Shown in pieces: positions 22,690 through 34,013 of a stretch of DNA of 64,000 bases. Positions within the stretch are counted from its first letter, which is position 1. Each line of letters opens with the position of its first letter. This DNA is from Delphinus delphis (Eukaryota; Chordata; Mammalia; Artiodactyla; Delphinidae): positions 104,263,893 through 104,327,892 of the forward strand of contig NC_082688.1 of NCBI RefSeq assembly GCF_949987515.2, in the 5' to 3' direction. Below the pieces are notes generated by a model. The model did no database searches. It was not told the origin of the DNA and saw only the letters and a list, made by a program, of their open reading frames with translations. The translations under genes were made by a program, and so were the position numbers.

Positions 22690-22880
22690 TATCACTGTAC
22701 TTTTTATGCTGGATTTTTTTCTTAACTGTTGACTCTCCCACTGGTCTCCCCATGCATATTCCTCGGAAACCAGGAGTTTGTCTTGGCTGACTTTGTTCCT
22801 CTAATGCCCTAGCTGCGGTCGCCTGGCTCCTAGCAGGTGTTCAATGAAAATGGGTCTGATCAAATAATAAACGAAACACT
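22690..22880 (+). repeat. L2 3' end
   Basis: The text 'ccaggagtttgtcttggctg' and 'ctcctagcaggtgttcaatg' follows the L2 3' end pattern. Confidence 0.6.
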
Positions 22881-23249
22881 TTCCCTGCCCAGTCCTGAAG
22901 CAGAGGCTCACCCCATCCCAGTGGGAGGATGTCGCTAATGCCCAGAAGCTCTGCTTGGAGCTGGATTTCTAGGAATTTTCTGGGCGGCCTGGGTAGAGAG
23001 GTGAGGCCTTTGCCTTGCTTTTGCTCCTGGGCCTCTCAAAGGGCAGGGAGGGGTCAGAGGGGGTCAACAGGCCTTTAGGACTAGAAAGAAATGCTGTAGA
23101 GCCAGGAGAAAGGCCACGATCCTGAACCCTCATTTTGTCACGGGTAGAGCTGAGAGGAGGTGCTGATGTTTACACAGCAACCCTCTAAAGGCTTCACGGA
23201 CCATTGCCTTAGCTCTAGGGCTCATGACCAAGACCAGCGGCCTTTCCTA

Positions 23250-23580
23250 AGAAGGCTCTTTCACACCCTTTGGCTTCGTTCACCGCGTCCCCGCCCTTCC
23301 CTGTTTCCTCCCTCTTGGTACTGCTCTCTTCCAAGTTCAAGGTCCGAGACCCCTGCCTGGGATGCTTCCCCATCTGCATATTCTAAACCCTTGAAGACAT
23401 ACCTGCTTGTATACTGGGTCCACCACTTTCTAGCTCTCTGACCTTGGGCAAGTAATTTAACCTCTCAGAGTAGTTTCCTCATCCGTTTTAATGGGATAAT
23501 GACACATACTTTAAAGAGTTCTGAAATATAAGGAGCTCAGGGACCGGGATGGTCAGTTCTCAGTAAATAGTACTGAGCTC
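23250..23580 (+). repeat. L2 and MIR fragments
   Basis: The L2-like 'gcctgggatgcttccccatc' near 23360 is followed from 23425 by the sense MIR 'ctagctctctgaccttgggc' and 'aagtaatttaacctctcag'. Confidence 0.65.
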
Positions 23581-25559
23581 AGTATAATTCCCAAGGATGG
23601 TGCCGGCCACTGCAGCAAAGGACTGGCCCAGCCTTTGAGTCGGTGAAGCATCAGCCGTGAGCTCCCCCGACCATAGCATCCACAAGACCTCCCGGGACGT
23701 CCACAGGCTTTGCCTACTCTTTGTTCCATCAGAATTCCACAATGGCACTCTTTAGAAGAGCAGCTGAAATCCAGCGCTAGGGGAAGTAAGTCCATCTAGA
23801 CCACTGTTTCCAAGTACACCCCGAGGGGCTTTTCGACGGGCAAAGGACTCGAGAGGAAGTGGGGCCATGAAGTTAATGCAGTGGCAGCTAACTCTGATCC
23901 AGTTACATCAAAAAGACACGGCAGCGGGGACCTCCTGGATTTCATCTAGTGCCTGTAGCACGTTTACCACCCAACCTAAAACGAGTGAGTGCAGGGTCAC
24001 GGGAATTACAAACAATTCCTGAGCCGGTTGAGTTGCTTTCTCAATAAACAGTTCAATCATTCCTGGTTTTAACGTACGTCTCAAAACTTTCCTCGTACAA
24101 AACCCACATCAAAGGCCAAAACTTCAATTCTTCAGTGGTTCCAAGGCATTGTTTTTGTAGAAAATGCCTCTCTCACCCTCGATCTGAGGTTCGTATTCCT
24201 ACAAGTTTTCTTTAGGGCAGATCCCAGAAACCGACGCCTGTTGGCCAGGGAGTCAAGGATGTTGTGGTCCTGCGGGCTCCCGGGGGGATGGGCTGAGCAG
24301 TGCCAGCTGAGCGTGGGGCATGCGAGACGCGCAGACGGTGCTGACACGCTCCCTGGATCACTCATCATAAAAAGGACAGGTGCTTAGGGGACAGACTGGA
24401 TACCTCCACCTACAAGAGTAATACCCACCAGCCTAGCAGTTAAAAGGAGCAGACTCCAGCTGCGCCGCTCCAGCGCTTGGACACTCACTTTCGACATAAA
24501 CGCCAAACACTGGCTTGTTCATTTTTCTCCCCCTGGCCCTCAGCGGGCTCCTGTGTCTGTTCACTCAGCATCTATGTATCTAGAGTACAAATACTGGCGG
24601 GCCTGTTAAGGACCTCCTAGCATCCTCTGCTACTCGGGGACAGCGTGGATTCTCCAAGGGGGCTGCGTTGCTCCGGGGCCCAAGCTGCAGCTCTTCTCTC
24701 TCCGTTTTACAAGCCGGTAGTGTCCGTGGATCTTAGACAGCGCACCTCCCCTACCACATTCTCCCACTTCGCCCCCTGGCTTCTTAAAGGAGCCAGCCCT
24801 TGTGTTTTTCCAGGCCTTCCTGGATCTATTTGAAGCCATAGAACCCAAGGGCAGCTTGGGTTCAACGGAACTGAGCTGCTTTCTGGGCAGAGCGATTTGA
24901 AGCTCTCCTGGAAGGGGTCACTAGGAAGCTTTCAGGAGAAGTCACTGGATTGGTTTTTGGAAGGCTTAAGGTAGGCTCTTGGCAAAGCGGGGCCCGATCC
25001 CATCCTTCGCACAGAACGGGGGAGAAAAGAGGAAATTGTGGCTGCAGAGGCTCAGCGAGTGGCCTCAGGGCCACACGGCCGGGTCTGGAGGGAACTCGGA
25101 TCTCAGCACTGCTGCTCCACAGCCCGCCCGTCCCCTCTTCTTCTCAGGAAACGGGGGTTTCTGAAAAACAGGTCTTACTCAAAGCAGAGCAGCTCAACCA
25201 AGAGCAGGCGGAGAGGCAGCGGGGGAGCCCGGCCCTGAACGAGGACCTTCCCGTCGGGGGAAGGGCCAGCCGGCCAGGTGCCGGCTTTGGCTGAGGGGCT
25301 GAGGGCCATCAGGGATGCCTGGGGCTCCATTGTCACGGCCTGGGTCCTGGCTCTAGCCTGGTTCTCCGCTTGGCCGGTCACCTCCCACTGTTGCCATGTC
25401 ACACCCTGCTTAGAGCCCCTCTGGGTCGCCCAGAGACCAAGTCTGCATTCCTGCGCACAGATCCCTGAATACCCCTCTGGCCTTAGTTTTTGCTTCTTGC
25501 TCCGCAAACCTCTGCTCTACCAAACGCTTCGGGTTTATCAGACAGTGCTCTGCCATTTC

Positions 25560-25845
25560 ACGCGCAGTTCTCTTTCCCTGGAATTTCTTCACCTTCTCCA
25601 GGCACCGGCTGGACACCTACTTGCCCGTCAAGACTTGGGTCAAAGACACCTCATTGAGTGACTCCCTTTGTGTATTCGCCTCCTAAAACCCTCACCATGC
25701 TCTCCTAGGATTGTCACCTGCCAGCCTGGGAGCTCCTCAAGGTGAGGCCAGGCCTTCCTCATCTGGGCTCCCCAGCCTTCAGCCACAGCCTGATCTCCAG
25801 CGAAGCCTCCATGAATGTTTGCTAAGTAAGTGAATAACCGACGCT
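25560..25845 (+). repeat. L2 3' end
   Basis: The text 'cctggaatttcttcaccttc', 'ctgggagctcctcaaggtga' and 'atgtttgctaagtaagtga' follows L2 3' order. Confidence 0.65.
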
Positions 25846-26489
25846 CTCTCGCCTAAACGTTTCCTTCCTGCCACACATGTACCTTTTCTCTCTGACAAAA
25901 GTGAGGGCGGCCCCCTCACCTTCTCTTGCCTTGGCCCCCTTCCACAGCCAGCTCCGTGCTGTGCTGGCCGGGTTTCTGATCCGCGGGCTTCAGGCCCTGC
26001 CCCTGCTCAGCTTTCATCTGGTGCCCAGTGTTCCCCATTTTCCACATCCTTGTGCTCATTTCTCCCTCTGGGGTGTCCCCCACTCTGCTCCAGCCAGCAC
26101 AGGAGACAGTGTTTGCTGTGGGACAATTTTTCTCCGTGAGTCTTGTGTGTCTGTGTATTTTCAGTCACCAGACATAAGCGTAGGGGGAGAAACATTTAAA
26201 AACCACTTTTCCATCCCCACCCACCCTGTGATGTTTGCATCTGTCAGAGATTCGCTATGTGAGGATAGAAGAAGGGACGAAGGAAGGCACAATCGCTTAG
26301 TCACGAAGAACGCGAAACGCCCACGAGGGGGGAGGCTTCACTGGCAGAGGCAGAGACCCCCATCCCCGGAGTGAAAACTTTAGTCTGGCCTATCCCAGAG
26401 CCACCAAGGCAGGGGAGGCAGTTAAGGCTTGGTGAAAGAGAGAGCGAACTCTGAGATGGGGAAAAGTCTCTCAAAAGTAACTGAGCATC

Positions 26490-26643
26490 TAAAAAATACA
26501 GCAAACGAGTGAATATAACAAACAAGAAGTAGTCTCAATGATATAGAGAACAAACTAGTGGTTGCCAGTGGGGAGAGGGAAGGGGGAGAGGCAATATAGG
26601 GATAGAGGGTGAAAAGGTATTAGGTATAAAATGGGCTACAGGG
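26490..26643 (+). repeat. L1 3' end, first piece
   Basis: The text 'tacagcaaacgagtgaatat' and 'acaaactagtggttgccagt' is shared with the L1 at 3270-3360. It is cut at gggctacaggg by a CHR SINE and resumes after 27010. Confidence 0.82.
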
Positions 26644-26999
26644 GGCTTCCCTGGTGGCGCAGTGGTTGAGAATCCACCTGCCAATGCAGGGGACATGGGT
26701 TCGAGCTCTGGTCCGGGAAGATCCCACACGCCGTGGAGCAACTAAGCCCATGCGCCACAACTACTGAGCCTGCGCTCTAGAGCCCGCAAGCCACAGCTAC
26801 TCAGCCCGCGAGCCACAACTACTGAAGCCCACGCGCCTAGAGCCCGTGCTCCACAACGAGAGAAGCCACCGCAATGAGAGGCCCGCGCAACTCAACAAAG
26901 AGCAGCCCCCGCTCGCCGCAACTAGAGAAAGCCCGCGTGCAGCAATGAAGACCCAACGCAGCCAAAAATAAATAAATAAATTTATAAAAAAAAAAAAAA
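26644..26999 (+). repeat. CHR-2-type SINE, full length, inside L1, with TSD
   Basis: The head is 'ggcttccctggtggcgcagt'. The body has 'gcgcctagagcccgtgctcc' and 'gcaactagagaaagcccg', and the tail is A-rich. The 11-bp duplication gggctacaggg lies at 26633-26643 and 27000-27010. Confidence 0.95.
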
Positions 27000-27010
27000 G
27001 GGCTACAGGG

Positions 27011-27170
27011 ATGTATTGTACAGCATGGGGAACAGAGCCAATATTTTGTGATCACTGTAAATGGGGGATAACCTTTAAACATTGTGAATTGCTTTGTTGT
27101 ACACCTATAACTTATACGCTGTTTTATATCAACTATACTGCAATTAAAAAATAAATTTAAAAAAAGGGAG
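27011..27170 (+). repeat. L1 3' end, second piece
   Basis: The text 'catggggaacagagccaata', 'ttgtacacctataacttata' and 'caactatactgcaattaaaa', plus an A-rich end, gives the true L1 terminus. Confidence 0.85.
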
Positions 27171-27832
27171 CATTGCTAAGGAAGACATTAGCGCTTTCAT
27201 ATTAAACCCACTAAGGATGGTGGCCCATGAGGACCCCATGCTGACGCCCACGTCAAAGGCCAGAGAGAATAAAAGAGTAAAAGATAATCCAGGATGGTAG
27301 CAGGACTGGAGGTAGGCTCCAGCGTGGACAGACCTGATCTGCGTCCTGGCTCTGCCCCTGATGAACGCCGGTGGCTCTGGGCGGGTTCCTTATCCTCTAC
27401 CCTCAGCCTCCTGATCTCTCGAACAGGGCCATCATCATGCCTCCTGAATAGGAAGGACTGGAGAAGTAAGTGAAATGTCAGGCACAGAGACTTTACTCCC
27501 CAGAGTACCAGGTACAAGCTGGTGAGAAGTCTTGTGTGAGCGCTTAGCTTTTCTTGGAAGTGTGGTTTACTTTTAAACCATGTTGTTGCTGGGGCATTAA
27601 AGTTGTATAAGGAATAAGATGTACACGCAGTTGAGTTAATAAAGAAATATCATTATACATAAAAGGTCCAGTAGCTCTGTCTCTCAGGCCTGAAAGAATG
27701 CTATCTTCTGGTGCTCAAACAGGTCCCCTGGGGCACCCAGTGCCACCAATTCTAGGGACAGGGATGGGCGGAAGGGAATTCACGGACTCCAAAGGACGGT
27801 CTTTGCCTCCCTTATTCTCAAACAGAGATAGA

Positions 27833-27969
27833 AGGAATTTCGTGGCAGTCCAGTGGTTAGGACTCCACGCTTCCACTGCAGGGGGCACGAGTTCGATCTC
27901 TCGTGTCGGGTAATTAAGATTCTGCATTCCACGCGGCGCACCCCCCTCCCCCAAAATGAATACCTGTTA
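27833..27969 (+). repeat. CHR-1-type SINE with TSD
   Basis: The head is 'ggaatttcgtggcagtccag', with 'ccactgcagggggcacgagt'. The tail is C-rich rather than A-rich. The 13-bp duplication aaacagagataga lies at 27820-27832 and 27970-27982. Confidence 0.88.
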
Positions 27970-28534
27970 AAACAGAGATAGAGACAGCTCAGTAGCAATG
28001 GAAATAAAAAAAAAAAAACCTGTCTAGAAACCACCATCCTGATCATTTATTTTGAGCTTATACTGCGTGCTGGGGTGCCCACTGGTTCCCCTCCCCGCCA
28101 AACACACACAAACCTATTTCCCTAAGTGTTGAAAACACACACAAGGTGTTAAACATTTTTTCAAGTTTTCTGAGATGCAACTGATAGCTATCAACAAGCA
28201 CTGGCTTGGAATTTACCCCTGGGTCATTCTGCATACTTTTTTCCATGTGAAACCAAATTGAGGAAACGTATTTAAACAATCTGAATTTATATCCTGCTTG
28301 AAATTCACGCTGTGGGACTTAAACAAGACTGGATCCTTTACCCACCCCTTAGCTGCAAAAATACTATTTATTTTTCTTGCAAATGGACCATATATGAGGG
28401 TAAAACAAATGTCTTTCTGTCTTGAGATGTGTATATGTAACTTTTTTTTTTTTTCCTGGCGAAACGCTCAGAAGCCAAACATCTAACAGAATGACTGATA
28501 TCACCCTTGCCTGAAACAAACAACAACAAAAACC

Positions 28535-28710
28535 CTTTACCTCCTATATAGCCCAGGGAACTCAATACTCTGTAATGGCCTATATGGGGAAAGAATCTAA
28601 AAAAGAGTGGATATACATATATGTGTAACTGATTCACTTTGCTGTACCCCTGAAACTAACACAACGTTGTAAATTAACTAGACTCCAATAAAAATGAAAA
28701 ACAAACAAAC
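28535..28710 (+). repeat. L1 3' terminus
   Basis: The text 'cagggaactcaatactctgt', 'acaacgttgtaaattaacta' and 'gactccaataaaaatgaaa' is the 3' end of the L1 family also found at 40522 and 55658. Confidence 0.8.
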
Positions 28711-31519
28711 ACCTTTACTTCTCATCAAGCAGAAATCAACAGCTCTGTATTCTAGCCCCAATTTGGCCATGACCTAGCTGGGGGACTGTGGGAATTCTCT
28801 CCAGCTCTCTGTTCAGAGGACCGTTCAGTGGGCTCAAGGGTGGGAGAGGAGTTGGTTTGAAACGCCATCCAAACCCTGTGACTCTAAAACCCTATGACTC
28901 CAGGCCAAAACATGGGTAAACAATTACAAGATCTTGTTCTGAAAAAGTTTAATATTTACTTAAAACAGGGTTGCTGAGAAGTCTTTTCTGTAACGCCCTC
29001 TTCAAAGAAAAACCCCTAATTTCCAATTCTGACCTGAGGCGGGGGTCTTTGTTGTTTTTCTCATCAATCCCTTTAATGTAGTAACATCCCCACCTGCTGG
29101 AGCTTTAGGCTTTCGCTGCTAAAGGTGGGAGGTGTTTGGTAAAGGTTCCAGGCCTTAGGTGCAAGCTGGGCTCCCAGAGGAGGATGCCTCCTCCACTATA
29201 TCCTTTTTTGAAGGAGGGTGGAGCCCTGCGCTGAGAACTCCTTCTTCCCACCCATTGGCTCTCACGGTGGGGCTGCCCTGGGCCCAGGGAATGACTAAGA
29301 ACCCCCCAGAAGCGGGCACTCAGCCTGGGTCAGAATTTCCACACTTTTCTGAAAGATGATCCCTGGCTCCCTCTTCAGAATCTCAGTCCCAGGGATCCAG
29401 TGAAGGCCTCTGGGACCAGAGTTCCTTAGAAACCTAACCAGGAGTCTGACTACCGTGTGGGTTTGGCATAAGCAGAGGCAGGCCAGAGGGTGGAGGCCAT
29501 GGGAAGGCCCAGGTCTCAGCCCTGAATTGCTTCAGCGGCCCTCCTTCAGCCTTAGGCCCTTCCATCCATATCTCCAAGTGGAGGCATCTCTAGGGGGTTT
29601 AAGGAGCCCAACCCTCCTCTTCAAGACCAGGGGCCTGAGCTCTCATTCCAGAATCAGAGAAGGCCGAGGCCTGGGTTTTCCGTCCAGCCTCTGCCTTGGG
29701 TGTCTCCTCTCCCCATTCCAGGTCTCTGCGAGTGGGAGATGGATGCATGGCCGTCCAGCCTGGTGGTTCTGCGATCCCCATATGTGTCCCTTGTGCCTCC
29801 CACGCTGTGTACGGCCGCCCGTCGATGGGGCCGTCCCTGTCCCCACTTTCCAGCTCCATCACCAATGGAGACATTTTGGGGTCTTGTGAGGGGGCTGTTA
29901 CAGCATCTTCAGGGCAGTCGCGAGGAGGGCCATCCAGAGCTGACACGGGCCTCTTGCGGTGCAGTCAATAGGCTCCAGGGTCAAGTGGATTAGCTGCCCT
30001 TCCCCAGGCTCCCCACCCGTGCCTGGGGGAGCGCCCCCAGGTGGCTCAGCTCCCACCCCCAGCATCCCCCACCCCCCCCAGCCACGCACACACAGCGCCC
30101 CTAGCCTCAGAGCCCAATCCCAGTGCAAAGCCCACCCAGCTGAGCCCACAGAGGCAAGGTAAACAGTGACGCGAGCATCCCTGGGGTGCATGGCGACTAA
30201 CCACCATCACTCTCCCAGGCTCGGCTGGCTCAGACCACACCATCCCGAGTCAGCTGGAGAACAGCTGTCAGAGAGTCCTGACAAGCACGCCTGGGTACGC
30301 GGGCAGTGTTTCTGATTCCCCTCTCAGAGGTTACCTTTCCACAGTCCCTCCCTTCCTGCCAGCCCGTCAGGAGTTATTTATTTCCCACAGCGAAATGCCA
30401 CGGTCCTTCTCGGCTGCCTTGGCAGCATTCCGTCAGAAGCAATCAACCAATGCAGCAGAAGGCAGCATTCAGGAGTCAGAACTATCACAGACATCCTAGA
30501 TCGGATCTAGACCCCCTTCCTTTGCCTTCGACATTTTCTTTTGGCTCCTGCAGCGTCCCGCAGATCTCATCTAGCCGGGTCGCTCCCAGTTAAGCCCTTG
30601 GCTATCCTTGGAAGGGACTCTCCATAATGCTAGACAGACTGCGAAGCACATAGACTGCTTTGTGGATTACAGCATCTAAGGTAAGGTGGGCATGTGGAGT
30701 CCAGGGTAGACACAGGCGTACCTCCTCCTCAGGTACACCCATCACTTTAGAGCGACAGAGAGCTGCCACCTACACTTTTCCTGTTTGATCCTTAATCACT
30801 GCCCCGGGAAAGCAAAGGGTAGAGGAAGTAGGAGGTAAGTTAAAGTTTCAGGGACCTTGGAGAAGGGCATTATTCAACAGCAAGGTCTCCTGGTCCTGCA
30901 TGGCTGGGATGGAAATGTCATTTTAAGGACCCACTGAAACCGAAGATCAGCCTTCGAGAAGCCCTCAATCTGGGTCCAAAGTGTGCATCCACAGGGGTAT
31001 CTGTCCCTTGCCCCAGGCCCAGCCTTCTTAGGCAGCCGCACACCAGGGCCCAGATGCCCTGGAAGTGGGTAAACTGCTTGAGCCTTCACCCAGATGGCAG
31101 CATTTCAGAGCCCAACAGATACTCTATGGTGGTATTTTTTTGAGTCTTGGCTAGGAGACTCTATTCACTGAAACTTGGCTGGGAGGCTCGCTCTTTTCTG
31201 GCGCTCTCTCCAAGGTTCTACATGTAGACCTTTGTGGGGGAAGTAAACCCTGGAAAAGAGCGTCATAACTAGATAAGCTGGCTTCCCTTGTAAACATTTT
31301 AGGAAGGACCCTCGTTGGAAAGACGCCCATTCCTGGCCTCGGTGGTCTTCCAGATAATGAGATTTCCAGCACCACTGCTCAGTTAGTGGCAGAGGAGGAA
31401 AACAAACAGGATTCTGCTTCGCCTCTACACTTTTCCCCATGAGGTCTTGCTGAATTTTAACAAGGTCAGTAACTGAATTTTAGCAAGCATCTCCAATGAT
31501 GTAAGTCTGTCTAAATTGG

Positions 31520-31745
31520 TGTATTACATAGGATAATAATAACAAACACTTACTGAGTCCTAACCACGTGTCCTAACCACCTGTTACATGGATTAACTCA
31601 TTTAATTCTCTACAATGACTCTATGACATAAGAATGCTTCTTCTCCCCATTCTATAGATGAGAAAACTGAGGCACACATTACATAGTGAGGCGGCCGGAA
31701 GGGAGCCCATGCAGTCTGCCTCCAGTCCCTCCCACACAACCACTG
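31520..31745 (-). repeat. MIR
   Basis: The text 'aacacttactgagtcctaac', 'ggattaactcatttaattct' and 'tatagatgagaaaactgagg' matches reverse MIR. It lies 200 bp downstream of the 57-bp collagen exon in transcript orientation. Confidence 0.82.
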
Positions 31746-31944
31746 GGTTTATACCATGTCTGGAAATGTGGCCTGTGCCCCTGGGGTATAATTCTCTCTT
31801 GCTGGATCAACTGAGCCCTGGAGTGGACAGGGAGCTCCTTTGACACTGGAGCCCCAGCCTCCAGCCACCGAAACTTGGGTTGCTTGGGCAACAGCTACAC
31901 CTGTGCTGACACAGAATCCAGTGACCCCAACAGAATTTCCTTAC

Positions 31945-32001
31945 TGGCATCCCCTGTTCTGTCTCCTTTCTCTCCTTTCTCTCCTTTTGGGCCTCGGTCA
32001 C
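31945..32001 (-). CDS. SCARA5: SCARA5 short charged collagen exon (probably exon 7)
   Basis: This 57-bp exon has no ATG-started reading frame and is easy to miss. On the minus strand it reads, in one frame, DRGPKGEKGEKGDRTGDA. The first glycine is split with exon 6 and the final serine is split with exon 8. The acceptor is GTTTCAG before 32001 and the donor is GTAAGG from 31944, a strong consensus. The Lys/Glu-rich GEKGEKGD run matches the C-terminal end of the human SCARA5 collagen stalk. Serine formed as A|GT joins exactly to GMEAL of the SRCR exon. This end-to-end agreement makes the call firm despite the small size. Confidence 0.94.
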
Positions 32002-33489
32002 CTGAAACAGAGGAGGAAAACGGGCATTAGAAATGGAAATAAATCCTAATGGTAAATAAAGTCTTACCTGCAGGAAACATTAACCCAAGACCAGAGAAAT
32101 CCTCAGGGAGGAGCCCGCAGCCCTGGAGGGCATGCATGGCTGAAAGGGTAAGAGCTTGGGCCAATTATGTTGCCTACTCTGGTCCCCCTTGGAAGCAGGG
32201 TGGGTGGGCACCAAGCAGAGAAGTTTCATTCCCTCCTAACTAAAGCACAGAGGAGCAGCGCAGCACAGACTAAAGGAGTACATGGTATCCCACAGGAAGA
32301 AGACAAAGCAAAGATATTCCTATTAAACAGCCAAAGTTTCAGAAGTCCAAATCCAAGGTTGTTCTAATAAGCACGGAAAGAGAAAAGGGGGGGAGGGTCT
32401 TCAGTTACAAAGGGAGACACATAGGTTCTATGTCAGGCAGATTTATCAGTGGAGGAGGCTATAAAACACGGGGGAGAGTTTCCAGGGAATTGTGGAATTT
32501 CCTTCCCAGGATATGGTTAAAACAACACAGCTTTTTTCTCAGCTAGCATCCCACTCTACAAAGAAGTAGAAGGGTCCTGACACCACTCAAGGGGACATTA
32601 AAATGACCAGGGAATTCCATCCAATTGCCTCCAGAAAGATACCTGCAAATCAAAAGCTTATGGCATATTCTCTCATGAAAAAAAAGCAAGCCAGCAAGTT
32701 CCAGGGAAGGATGCCTCATGTGTTCCAAGTTTTGAAAAAAACAAAAGCAAACATATATGTAAATATGAATGTGCTTGGAAAAGGGTCTGGCAGGATGTGC
32801 TCCAAAGTGTTTACAGTAGTTATTCTGAAGAATAAGCCCTTAAGAGACCTAGGGGGAAGGCACTCACTTTTTACTTTATACTTTATACATTTCTGTATTG
32901 TTAAATTGTTTTCAATAAGCATGTGCTGCTTTTGTAATGTGTTTTAAAATCTATTTTTTTAAATGTGGATCATAAAAGGAAGGAAAACCTCAGTCTGTTT
33001 AATCACCAACCAGAAAGTAGAATAAAAGTTCCCAGTGATCCTAGATTAAGAGGTCATCCTAGATGTGGGGTGGGAATGATTAATAGTACTTTTCTTTTTC
33101 TTGGTTTTCATTTTAACAAGTGAGAGAGCCTGGGGAAAGAGTATCCGAGTTCCTCTTTTTCTTCTGCAATGGTGCTAAGAGGTCTGGACACTCTTGAAAT
33201 GAACGTGGAAAGACGGGACTGACTCTAAAGTGGGATTCCCTGAAAATGAACAAGATGACTATTAATGGGAAGGAAAAAAAAGTCAGAAGAAACACTATTG
33301 GCAATGGAAATCTGAGGACTGATTAAAGTTTTAAATATTTGGGGAATAAAAAGAATATGAGGAACTGTGAGGAATCTGGCAGTATTGGGGGGAGGAGGCC
33401 ATCCTGGGTCTGTGTTTCTCCTGCAAGCCCGCTCTCCTGGCCTGGCTTCCTCTGGTTACATCACCGAGCTGCAACCAATAGTAACACTC

Positions 33490-33624
33490 CCTTGTATTTC
33501 TACAGCGCTTTGGAGTTTACCGTGTTTTCACTCATATACGTTCCACGTAATCCTCGTGACAGCCCTGTGAAATATGGTATCACGAGGCTTGTTAATTTGG
33601 GAATGAGGAAACTGACGCTTAATG
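33490..33624 (-). repeat. MIR, first piece
   Basis: The text 'cgctttggagtttaccgtgt', 'aatcctcgtgacagccctgt' and 'gaatgaggaaactgacgctt' matches reverse MIR. It is interrupted by a CHR-1 SINE. Confidence 0.75.
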
Positions 33625-33763
33625 GTAATTCCCTGGGCAGTCCGGTGGTTAGGACACGCGCTTCCACTGCAGGGGGTGCGAGTTCCATCCCTGGTCGGGG
33701 GAGCTAAGATCCCGCAAGCCCTGCGGTGCAGCCAAAAAGAAAAAAAAGAAAAGAAAAGAAAAC
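33625..33763 (+). repeat. CHR-1-type SINE inside MIR, with TSD
   Basis: The head is 'gtaattccctgggcagtccg', with 'ccactgcagggggtgcgag' and a GA-rich tail. A 16-bp duplication flanks it: aaactgacgcttaatg at 33609 and aaactgatgcctaatg at 33764. The two duplication copies now differ at two sites, showing age. Confidence 0.9.
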
Positions 33764-33860
33764 AAACTGATGCCTAATGAGATCAAGTGACTTGCTCAAG
33801 GTCACTCAGCTTGTCAGTGGAAGAACTAGAATTTGAACCCGGTCCACACTCCAGTGCCCA
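33764..33860 (-). repeat. MIR, second piece
   Basis: The text 'caagtgacttgctcaaggtc' and 'actagaatttgaacccggtc' continues the MIR interrupted at 33625. Confidence 0.78.
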
Positions 33861-33914
33861 CATTGGTGTGCGGGGGCTGGCGGTGAGCGAGGGTGAGCTG
33901 AGATGTGTTGTTAC

Positions 33915-34013
33915 CTTTGAACCCACGCATGCCCATTGGTCCCATGGCTCCCAGCTTCCCTTCGTCGCCCTTGGGGCCGGGCAGTCCTGGGGTCCCTCTC
34001 TCCCCTGGCAGAC
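33915..34013 (-). CDS. SCARA5: SCARA5 collagen-like exon (probably exon 6)
   Basis: This 99-bp exon encodes eleven Gly-X-Y triplets, beginning LPGERGTPGLPGPKGDEG and ending MGMRGFKG with the last glycine split. The acceptor is CCCCAG before 34013 and the donor is GTAACA from 33914. Both ends are phase 1. Compared with the human protein as I remember it, GDD is GDE and GAT is GAM here, both conservative for a collagen helix. The segment continues the triple-helical stalk. Skipping it would shorten the stalk by 33 residues without breaking the frame. Confidence 0.96.

Larger units (their letters stand above)
9966..31944 (-). other. SCARA5: SCARA5 intron between SRCR exon and last collagen exon (22 kb)
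   Basis: This is the largest complete intron in the window. It contains an antisense L1 3' end (10165-10850), an inverted CHR SINE pair (12074-12864), a minisatellite (13888-14090), CHR-1 SINEs, scattered MIR/L2 fragments, an L1 3' end split by a CHR SINE (26490-27170), and another L1 tail near 28600. Stretches 14430-16850, 18130-19740, 19900-21030, 23580-25550, 25850-26490 and 28700-31500 show no repeat or gene that I can name. Short ATG-to-stop frames there look random. Confidence 0.8.
32002..33914 (-). other. SCARA5: SCARA5 intron between collagen exons 7 and 6
   Basis: This 1.9-kb intron has a MIR interrupted by a CHR-1 SINE near its 5' end in transcript orientation (33500-33850). The remainder, 32010-33450, is AT-rich, with nothing recognisable beyond possible old-repeat remnants. 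Confidence 0.75.

Noticed and set aside
29599..30191. Several 90-145 residue frames on both strands at 29.4-30.2 kb
   Set aside because: GC-rich intron sequence; frames overlap in both directions without recognisable domains or splice signals.
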